Shown: piece by piece, positions 50,546 through 57,423 of the stretch
Numbering within the stretch: position 1 is the stretch's first letter
Layout: each line of letters opens with the position of its first letter
NCBI GenBank assembly: GCA_029259935.1
Contig: JAJDEH010000432.1
Span: 36,482 to 100,481 of the forward strand
Source: Planctomycetota bacterium
Lineage (GTDB): Bacteria; Planctomycetota; Planctomycetia; Pirellulales; Pirellulaceae
DNA length: 64,000 nucleotides
Reading direction: 5' to 3'
Made by a program: the position numbers and the translations under genes
The notes under the pieces: model-generated
Told to the model about the DNA's origin: nothing
Databases searched by the model: none
Seen by the model: the letters and a program-made list of their open reading frames with translations, nothing else

Positions 50546-51853
50546 ATGTCCACTGATGTGAATCCTGATCGTGTCCATCACTTCATGCCTTGGACAATTC
50601 AGGAAACGCAAGACCAGGCCGTGGAGATCGCCGGCGGCGAGGGCGTTTACTTTTGGGACTCGCAAGGGACCCGATACCTCGATTTTCTGTCGCAGTTGTT
50701 CAATCTGAATTTGGGACACGGCAACCGAGCGGTGATTGACGCCATTAAAGGACAAGCCGATCGGCTCTGCGCCGCCAGCGCCTCGGTAATGCACGAAGGC
50801 CGCGCGCGATTGGGCGATCGCTTGAATGAAATCACGCCGGGCGATCTGTCGAAAGCTTTCTTTACCAACAGCGGCAGCGAGGCCAATGAAATCGCACTGG
50901 CCATGGCCCGCATGTACACGGGCCGCCAGAAAGTGCTGGCCAAGTATCGGTCCTATCACGGCACCACGATCGGCGGGCTGACCGCCTGCGGCGACCCTCG
51001 GCGAATGGCCGTGGAATCGACTCCCGGTGCCGTTCGGTTCTTTGATCCCTTTTGTTATCGCTGCGACTTCAACTTGAAACATCCGCAGTGCGAACTGCAC
51101 TGCGCCGATGCGCTGGAGCGGCAGATTGTCATGGAAGGCCCGCAAACGATTGCCGCTTTGATTATCGAACCGTTCACGGCGGCGGCGGGCGGCTTTCCCG
51201 CTCCGCCCGGATATCTGCGGCGTGTGCGCGAGATCTGCGACAAGTACGGCATCGTCATGATCGCCGACGAAGTCATTTGCGGTTTCGGCCGCACCGGCCG
51301 CTGGTTCGCGGTTGAGCACGAAGACGTTGTCCCCGATATGCTGACGCTGGCCAAGGGCATTACCAGCGGCTATGTTCCGATGGGCGCGGCGGTGGTGAAC
51401 GACAAGATCGCCCGTCATTTTGAAGACAAGATGCTGCCGATCGGCTGTACTTACACCGGCCACCCACTGGCCTGCGCTGCGGCATTGGCCGCCATCGATC
51501 AGTATGAAACACTAGATGCGATTGAAAACTCGCGGATTATGGGAGAGTTGCTGGCGACAAGGTTGCGGAACTTACGAGATAAACATGATTGCGTGGGCGA
51601 TGTACGATGCCAGGGACTGTTCGCCTGCATTGAACTGGTAAAGAACCGCGACACCAAGGAACCGCTTGTCGAATTTAACACCGCCCCGCCGCTTGTTGAT
51701 GAAATAAAGAGTCAGTTTCGCCAACGGGGACTTTATGTTTTCGTGCGCTGGAATCTGATTTTCTTGGCCCCGCCGTTGATCATTAGCGATCAAGAGATTG
51801 CGGCTGGAATGGATATGCTGGACGAGGTCTTGTCTTGGATTGATGGGCAGTGA
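50546..51853 (+). CDS. Class III PLP-dependent aminotransferase
   Basis: ATG at 50546 follows GAGG. The 435-residue protein has the class III pattern: FFTNSGSEANEIALAMARMY for the phosphate site, YHGTTIGG, IIEPFTAAAGGFPAPPGYLR, IADEVICGFGRTG for the PLP-ring Asp, and LTLAKGITSGYVPMGA with the Schiff-base Lys. The C-terminus (ARWNLIFLAPPLIISDQEI-like) fits omega-amino-acid:pyruvate aminotransferases. The likely role is transamination of an omega-amino acid such as beta-alanine or a polyamine; the substrate is not predictable. Confidence 0.9.
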   Translation: MSTDVNPDRVHHFMPWTIQETQDQAVEIAGGEGVYFWDSQGTRYLDFLSQLFNLNLGHGNRAVIDAIKGQADRLCAASASVMHEGRARLGDRLNEITPGDLSKAFFTNSGSEANEIALAMARMYTGRQKVLAKYRSYHGTTIGGLTACGDPRRMAVESTPGAVRFFDPFCYRCDFNLKHPQCELHCADALERQIVMEGPQTIAALIIEPFTAAAGGFPAPPGYLRRVREICDKYGIVMIADEVICGFGRTGRWFAVEHEDVVPDMLTLAKGITSGYVPMGAAVVNDKIARHFEDKMLPIGCTYTGHPLACAAALAAIDQYETLDAIENSRIMGELLATRLRNLRDKHDCVGDVRCQGLFACIELVKNRDTKEPLVEFNTAPPLVDEIKSQFRQRGLYVFVRWNLIFLAPPLIISDQEIAAGMDMLDEVLSWIDGQ

Positions 51854-51856
51854 GTA

Positions 51857-51918
51857 GGTCGCTGATCGCTCCGCGATCATGGCGGTTGCGTTTTGTTCGC
51901 GGAGCGAACAACGACTTT
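51857..51918. repeat. Double-hairpin repeat, copy 2
   Basis: GGTCGC, hairpin TGATCGC-TCC-GCGATCA, then hairpin TTGTTCGC-GGA-GCGAACAA, then CGACTTT. It begins three bases after the aminotransferase stop codon and corresponds to the element at 13596-13650. Confidence 0.75.
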
Positions 51919-51996
51919 GAGGGCGTGGATCAGCTTGCCTAGGACGTGGTGAGTGTCTATCTTTCTATCCAGAAAGAATGAAGATGACGGATATTC

Positions 51997-53526
51997 TTGA
52001 AACTCAGCGGACGCGCGAAACTGAATAGCACAGGCAACTCATCAACCGATTCGTCGTCAGCCAAGCCGCTTGCTTTTCAGGCTTGGCTGCGCCGCTTCTT
52101 TGCTAGAACGTGGGTGGAACTGGCGATTGCCGTATTGGTCGTTTGTTCCGTCTGCTTGACGTTGAGCGAGTTTATTGCGGTAACGACGGATGTATCCGGC
52201 GCGGACGACCCAAAATATCTGCGGACCGTCAACGACATCATCACCCTGATATTCATGGTCGAGCTGTCGTTGCGTTACTTCGCGGCGCCCCGCAAGCGGG
52301 CGTTCCTGGCCGAGTTCTGGTTGGATATCATCGCCGTCTTGCCGCTGTTTCATATCTTTCCGATTGCCCGGCCGCTACGCCTGTTGCGGTTGGTTCGCGT
52401 GTTGCGGCTGTTCGGGACGATCTCGCGTCTGTCCAGCCGCTTTCCCTCGATACTGCGACGCGGAGCGGCGGAGTTCATCTTTGTTTGTGGACTGCTGATC
52501 TTGACCGTGATATTTGGCACGGGAGCGATGATGATGATGGAACGCGCCGGCAGGAAGTCGCCGGCGGCGGTCGCGCAAGAAAATGTGAAGCCTGACGCAA
52601 TACCCGACGATGAAACGTTCACCTTTGAGAATTCGTTTTGGTTCAGCGTTTATTCGCTGTTCGCGGGCGAGCCGACGCCGATTGCGCCGAGGACGTTGGG
52701 CGGCAAGATCGTGGCGGTGTTCATCATGTTTATGGGGCTGACAATTTTCGCCATGTTCACCGGAACGTTTTCGGCATTCATGGTGGAACGCTTTCGGACG
52801 GAGGAACGAACGGTGGAATGGGACGACTTTCAAGACCACATCATTATCTGCGGTTGGAATGCCAAGGCCGAAATCATCGTTCAGGAATATCAGGCCACGG
52901 CCAAGACACGCAGCATCCCCATCGCCGTGGTGGCTCAAATCGAAAAACCGCCGACGATGGGCGACGAACTGCGAGAGAATGTGAATTTCCTGAACGACGA
53001 TTTCACTCGCGTGGCCGCCTTGGAAAAGGCGGGTGTGCATCGCGCGCGAACTTGCATCATTCTTGCCGATACCAGCGGCGGCCGTAGCGAACAAGACGCC
53101 GACGCCCGCACGATCCTCGCCGGCCTAACCGTGGAAAAACTGAACCCCAAGGTCTACACCTGTGCCGAACTGGTGAATCGTTCGTACGCTACGCATTTGA
53201 AAATGGGCCATGTCAACGATTACGTGGTCAGCGGCGAGTACAGCGCTTATATGCTGGCCCAATCCGCGATGAATCGCGGTTTGATGGGCGTCTTTACCCA
53301 ACTGCTGACCTATCAACATGGCAACGAATTCTACCGCGTTGCCTTGCCCGCCATCTGGCACGGAAAATCATTCAACGACCTGCTGGCTCTATTGAAACAG
53401 AAGCATGACGCCATTCTGGTGGCCGTTTGCCAGAGCGAAGGCGAGATGGTCGTTAATCCCAAAGAACACACATTCGGCCCCGGCGACGAGATCGTGGTCA
53501 TTGCTGAATCCGAGATCGAACTGTAA
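51997..53526 (+). CDS. Voltage-gated-type ion channel with cytoplasmic TrkA (RCK) domain and unusual filter
   Basis: The only start in frame near the N-terminus is TTG at 51997; an in-frame stop lies just upstream at 51985. A 16-codon frame from ATG 51978 overlaps it in another phase. The 509-residue product has S1-S4-like helices (residues about 35-150; S4-like RPLRLLRLVRVLRLFG), a pore helix region ENSFWFSVYSLFAGEPTP (about 211-228) and a last helix (FIMFMGLTIFAMFTGTFSAF). The TVGYG filter of potassium channels is replaced by FAGEPTP. An RCK/TrkA-N domain follows (DHIIICGWNAKAEIIVQEY) and then a TrkA-C-like domain (AILVAVCQSEGEMVVNP). The ion selectivity is unknown. Confidence 0.8.
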   Translation: MKLSGRAKLNSTGNSSTDSSSAKPLAFQAWLRRFFARTWVELAIAVLVVCSVCLTLSEFIAVTTDVSGADDPKYLRTVNDIITLIFMVELSLRYFAAPRKRAFLAEFWLDIIAVLPLFHIFPIARPLRLLRLVRVLRLFGTISRLSSRFPSILRRGAAEFIFVCGLLILTVIFGTGAMMMMERAGRKSPAAVAQENVKPDAIPDDETFTFENSFWFSVYSLFAGEPTPIAPRTLGGKIVAVFIMFMGLTIFAMFTGTFSAFMVERFRTEERTVEWDDFQDHIIICGWNAKAEIIVQEYQATAKTRSIPIAVVAQIEKPPTMGDELRENVNFLNDDFTRVAALEKAGVHRARTCIILADTSGGRSEQDADARTILAGLTVEKLNPKVYTCAELVNRSYATHLKMGHVNDYVVSGEYSAYMLAQSAMNRGLMGVFTQLLTYQHGNEFYRVALPAIWHGKSFNDLLALLKQKHDAILVAVCQSEGEMVVNPKEHTFGPGDEIVVIAESEIEL

Positions 53527-53535
53527 TCTCACCCT

Positions 53536-54180
53536 ATGGATTCATTAGCACAAGCATTGACGGCGCATGGCATCGACCTTCCGGACAGCCAAGTCGAACA
53601 ACTCGACCGATATTGCACGCTGCTTTGGGAGTGGAACGAAAAGATCAATTTGACCCGCCACACCGATTACGAGCGGTTCGTGTCTCGCGACGTGATCGAC
53701 AGCATGCAACTTGCCAATCTGCTGCACGAAGGCGAGGAGGTGCTGGATGTGGGAACGGGCGGCGGCGTTCCCGGCGTGATTCTGGCGATCCTGCGTCCTG
53801 ATCTGACAGTTTCTCTATGCGAAGCCGTCGGCAAAAAGGGCCGCGCGGTGCAAGACATGCTCAAGAGGTTGGAGCTTCCCGTGGCATTCTTTCAAGGCCG
53901 ATCCGAACAGGTGCTGGAGGATATGAGATTCGATGCAGTCGTCGCGCGGGCGATTGGTCCATTGTGGAAGATGCTCACCTGGTTCCAATCGCATTGGCTG
54001 TCAATCGGCCGGCTGTTGGCGATCAAAGGACCCAAGTGGAACGAAGAGCGAACGGAAGCACGGAATAAAGGCTTGCTAGAGAAACTCGAACTGCGCAAAG
54101 CAGTCAGCTACCCCATGCCTGGCACGGAATCGGAAAGCGTGATCTTAAAAATCTGGCCGAAAAACATGCCCGAGCGTTAA
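53536..54180 (+). CDS. rsmG: 16S rRNA (guanine(527)-N(7))-methyltransferase
   Basis: The 214-residue protein has the RsmG signature in order: LWEWNEKINLTRHTDYERFV at the N-terminus, VLDVGTGGGVPGVILAILRP as SAM motif I, AVGKKGRAVQDMLKRL, FFQGRSEQVL and VVARAIGPLWKML. It methylates N7 of G527 in 16S rRNA; loss gives low-level streptomycin resistance in other bacteria. It begins 9 bases after the ion channel gene, so the two are probably co-transcribed. There is no strong ribosome-binding site, which fits translational coupling. Confidence 0.93.
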   Translation: MDSLAQALTAHGIDLPDSQVEQLDRYCTLLWEWNEKINLTRHTDYERFVSRDVIDSMQLANLLHEGEEVLDVGTGGGVPGVILAILRPDLTVSLCEAVGKKGRAVQDMLKRLELPVAFFQGRSEQVLEDMRFDAVVARAIGPLWKMLTWFQSHWLSIGRLLAIKGPKWNEERTEARNKGLLEKLELRKAVSYPMPGTESESVILKIWPKNMPER

Positions 54181-54200
54181 ACATCCGTTAGCATGCACTC

Positions 54201-56426
54201 ATGCTCGGTCTCTGTTCCAGAAGGTTAGTCCCTCACGTTCCAGTTTGCGCGATAGTTTTGGCCTCCGTACTAACTCTGTCACTAGGAAGAGTTGGCAAGG
54301 CAGCCGAGAAGGCTGCGTCCAAGGTCGAAACTGCACAGCAAGACTTGGTTCGCGCGATTCGCGAGCAGAATGACCAGGCTCTTTACGAGTCGGTCGATAT
54401 GCTCATTCGGGTCGAGGCGGGCGACCGGGCACTACCATTGTTGTTGCGTGAGTTCAGAAGTCCAGTAAGCCCGATCCGCGCGACGGCTGCTATTGGCCTT
54501 GGGCGATTGGGCCTGGATGCCGCGGACGCGTTTCCGAATTTGTTCGACGAGTGGGTGAAGGGAAAAGCGGGAGAGGAGCCAGATAGTGAGTGGCTCGTCA
54601 AGATTGAACATTCGTTACAAGCCATCGGACCGTGGGCGATTCCCTTTCTGAAGAAGACGCTTAACGAACGGGACGACCATCGACGATTGTACGCCGCCAA
54701 CATTCTGCAATGGTGCGGTTCGCCGGCGCGAGATGCGGTTCCCGAGTTGACTCGGGCGTTATCGAGTGAACGCGCGCCGGAACTTGAGAAGTCGGTGCGA
54801 TACGCCTCGGCGGTGGCCTTGGCCGAAATCGGACCGGACGCGCATCCCGCGGTCGTGCCGCTGCAGAAGCTCATGAACGACAACCACCCCCGCATTCGCT
54901 GGGCGGCCGCATATGCCTTAGCGCGAATCGGACCGCGGGCCAAAGAGGCTGTTCCCGCCTTGAAGCAGATGTTGATGTCGGAAGACGGGAACCGCGCTAT
55001 CGCGGCCGAGGCGCTGGGCAACATCGGCGCTCCGGCTGCTGCCGCATTATCGGACGCTTTGACACACGATGACTTTCATGTTCGGATGTACGCCGCCGAG
55101 AGTCTAGCGGTGATCGGTCCAGTGGCGAAAGAGTCCGCGCCCCAGGTGGTGCAACGGTTGACGAAAAACCTGAAAGATAAGTCGCTGGGAGCACGCGTGG
55201 AAGCGGCCGTCGCCTTGTGGGCGATTGATGGGCAGATTGACCAAGGTGCGAAGGTCTTGGCGGCTGCGCTGACGGAAGAGAGTGATTATTATCGCATCCA
55301 CGCAAGCCGAGCGATCCGGCGAATCGGCGCCCCGGCCAAAGAGACCGTTCCGGCGCTGCGAGTACTGTTGCGTGCCCGGGGCGAGGGTGCGGTCAGCGCG
55401 CTGGCTCACATTGGACCAGCAGCCAAGGCGGCAATACCCGATCTCGTGGAGGCCGAGTCGTTCGACGCACTTCCCTTTATTGGCCCCGCGGCGATACCCG
55501 TTCTCATGGAAACACTTGAAAACGGGACTAAGTTTGAACGCATGGAGGCATGCCAGGCACTGGGAAAGCTTGGCCCCGCCGCCAAGGTCGCCGTCCCACT
55601 GCTGCTTATTGCTGCCGACGACGAAGAGCAGTCCGTCTCCGGTGAGGCTCTGGGGGCACTGCATCGAATCCTACTGCCGATGGACCTCCGGTTCGGTGGT
55701 TATGAAGTTGTTCCGACTTGGGAGTTGATTCAACTGGCCAAACGCGATCTTCAAGTTCGCCAGTACCTCGCTCTCGCTAAAGAGAAGTCAGAGAGAGAAG
55801 TCGTCGATCTTTTGAAGAAAGAAATTGAGGCGGACTTGGACCAGTTGGTTACCGAGGTTGAACACGGAAATACACGTGCAGCCCTGTTTTTGGGAAGGCA
55901 GCGAGATTTGGCCAAGCGCGCACTACCGAACTTGCGTGCTGGGCTACGCGACGAAGATATCTTGATACGTGCATATTCGGCGGCTGCGATCTGGATGATC
56001 ACCGGCGACAGTGACATGACGCTACCGATTCTTAGGGCGGCTTTCGACTGTCGACACGATGATATTCGGGAAGACGTTTTGCGAGCCATCGTGGCAGTCG
56101 GTCCTACGGCACACGCTGCGAAACAACTCTTGATCGACGCCTTGAATGATCCCGCGCCAAAAATTCGCGTTCTCGCGGCGTGGTCTTTATGGAATGTTGA
56201 GCCGCATCATCCGGCAATTATCTCGACATTGACTGACCTCATTCGGCATGAGCAGTATGGCAGCACCGCCGCCGCTGACTGGGCGGTCGAGATTTTGGGC
56301 CTCATGGGCTCCGATGCAAAGAGTGCAATTCCAGCATTGGAAAAGGTACAACTCGCACCCAACTCGCGCAGATCGGCAGGGCTTTCTCAAGAGATTGCCA
56401 AGCTGCTACATTCCCTGCAACGATGA
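54201..56426 (+). CDS. Exported HEAT-repeat protein
   Basis: The 741-residue protein has a signal-like N-terminus (VPVCAIVLASVLTLSLGRVG) and then about a dozen HEAT/PBS-lyase-type repeats of 30-40 residues: PIRATAAIGLGRLGLDAADA, PRIRWAAAYALARIGPRAKE, DGNRAIAAEALGNIGAPAAA, FHVRMYAAESLAVIGPVAKE. A charged linker (LALAKEKSEREVVDLLKKEI) separates the N-terminal array from a shorter C-terminal array. There is no catalytic domain, so it probably acts as a scaffold in the periplasm. It starts 20 bases after rsmG and may be read through from it. Confidence 0.85.
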   Translation: MLGLCSRRLVPHVPVCAIVLASVLTLSLGRVGKAAEKAASKVETAQQDLVRAIREQNDQALYESVDMLIRVEAGDRALPLLLREFRSPVSPIRATAAIGLGRLGLDAADAFPNLFDEWVKGKAGEEPDSEWLVKIEHSLQAIGPWAIPFLKKTLNERDDHRRLYAANILQWCGSPARDAVPELTRALSSERAPELEKSVRYASAVALAEIGPDAHPAVVPLQKLMNDNHPRIRWAAAYALARIGPRAKEAVPALKQMLMSEDGNRAIAAEALGNIGAPAAAALSDALTHDDFHVRMYAAESLAVIGPVAKESAPQVVQRLTKNLKDKSLGARVEAAVALWAIDGQIDQGAKVLAAALTEESDYYRIHASRAIRRIGAPAKETVPALRVLLRARGEGAVSALAHIGPAAKAAIPDLVEAESFDALPFIGPAAIPVLMETLENGTKFERMEACQALGKLGPAAKVAVPLLLIAADDEEQSVSGEALGALHRILLPMDLRFGGYEVVPTWELIQLAKRDLQVRQYLALAKEKSEREVVDLLKKEIEADLDQLVTEVEHGNTRAALFLGRQRDLAKRALPNLRAGLRDEDILIRAYSAAAIWMITGDSDMTLPILRAAFDCRHDDIREDVLRAIVAVGPTAHAAKQLLIDALNDPAPKIRVLAAWSLWNVEPHHPAIISTLTDLIRHEQYGSTAAADWAVEILGLMGSDAKSAIPALEKVQLAPNSRRSAGLSQEIAKLLHSLQR

Positions 56427-56439
56427 TCGCCATCGAACA

Positions 56440-56590
56440 CTACGACATTGAGCTTCGGTCCGACAACGCGAGTCTCAGCGGATCATCGTCCGGACCGCAG
56501 AATCCCAAGTGCAAATGGCGTCGCCAGCCTTCGGCGTAGGTGAATTGGCCCGACATTTGGCCGCACTCGCGATCTAGTTCCCGCAGGGAA
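56440..56590 (-). pseudogene. Possible gene remnant on the minus strand
   Basis: Read on the minus strand, the frame gives [20 protein letters not shown] followed by [17 protein letters not shown] and a stop at 56440-56442. It looks protein-like (Cys-Gly, Trp-Arg-Arg, aromatic residues) but lacks an upstream coding part, because a tandem repeat and hairpin begin at 56577. An ATG at 56556 would give only 38 residues. It may be the C-terminal scrap of a lost gene. Confidence 0.25.
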
Positions 56591-56614
56591 CTAATAAGGG
56601 GAACTAATAAGGGG
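56577..56614. repeat. Hairpin plus 13-bp tandem duplication
   Basis: GTTCCC-GCA-GGGAAC (56577-56591) is followed by a doubled unit with AACTAATAAGGGG, period 13 (about 56589-56614). The rest of the gap to 56804 shows no gene. Confidence 0.6.
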
Positions 56615-56804
56615 ACATTCTGCTTTAATGACGGAGGGTGCTGGGTTTGTTAGAGCATGTCCCCTTTCTGGACTGTGCCCAAGGGTCCGGCGAAGCGACG
56701 GGTTAGTGAATCGACGAATACCAAAACATGCAAATGGACCGCGTATTCTGTACAATTGCAGGATGGAAATTGGCTCTTGGCCGACGTGAGCAGAGTAATA
56801 CAAG

Positions 56805-57386
56805 ATGTCAGCAGTACCGACGACAAGGAATCGCCGCATCAGTTTGCGCTTCAGTGTTCGATTCGTTTTGATTGCCGTCACCATCATCGCGATTTTTCTC
56901 GGTGGTTGGACGGTACGCGACACAAGCTTTGGCCGTTGGTTCCGACCCTACACGCTTGAACGGCAAGTCACCGTCTCCGCGAAGAACAACGAGGCGGACC
57001 CGCTCCTGACTGGCATCTATCTGAAACGAGGCGACCTCATCACGTTCAATCCAAGCAAGACCGACCGCTGGTCAGCCCACGGGCCAAATGGTCCACTTGC
57101 GGATTACAGCGGTTCGCCGGGCTACCCTGCCCGGCTCAGACTCCATTTCCAAATTGGTAATCAATCCGGCTTCGTTGCCGACGGAACGTCAATTCAGGTC
57201 GCAGCTGATGGACCACTTGAGTTGTTCTGTAGTGACGAGGATGTGCGAAACAACCACGGCAGCATTCGTGTCGGCGTCACGTTGGCCTCCAGTACGAGGC
57301 CGGCGGACGTTCCGGCGTCAAAAGTCATTCCCGCTCCAAACATTCCCCCGCCCAAACCGGGCACCCCGGCGTGGTTCGCCGAATGA
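56805..57386 (+). CDS. Membrane-anchored protein with LecA (PA-I galactophilic lectin)-like domain
   Basis: The 193-residue product has an N-terminal membrane helix (FSVRFVLIAVTIIAIFLGGW) with basic residues before it, so the rest is outside the cytoplasm. Residues about 54-160 follow Pseudomonas LecA: VSAKNNEADPLLTGIYLKRGDLITF, a Trp-Ser-x-x-Gly-Pro-x-Gly-Pro motif (RWSAHGPNGP), LRLHFQIGNQSGFV, and a calcium-site-like SDEDVRNNHGSIRVGV with Asp144, Asn149 and Asn150. LecA binds calcium and galactose with the equivalent Asp and Asn-Asn; here the loop is two residues shorter. A Pro-rich tail follows. It is 37 bases upstream of the large regulatory-like protein, so the two form an operon. Confidence 0.7.
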   Translation: MSAVPTTRNRRISLRFSVRFVLIAVTIIAIFLGGWTVRDTSFGRWFRPYTLERQVTVSAKNNEADPLLTGIYLKRGDLITFNPSKTDRWSAHGPNGPLADYSGSPGYPARLRLHFQIGNQSGFVADGTSIQVAADGPLELFCSDEDVRNNHGSIRVGVTLASSTRPADVPASKVIPAPNIPPPKPGTPAWFAE

Positions 57387-57423
57387 ATTTTGCGATACTC
57401 CCCATAGGACATTGGAGGTAGCC

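Noticed and set aside
57088..57423. 112-codon N-terminal extension of the large repeat protein
   Set aside because: It overlaps the lectin-like gene in another frame; GGAGG and a signal peptide fix the start at 57424.
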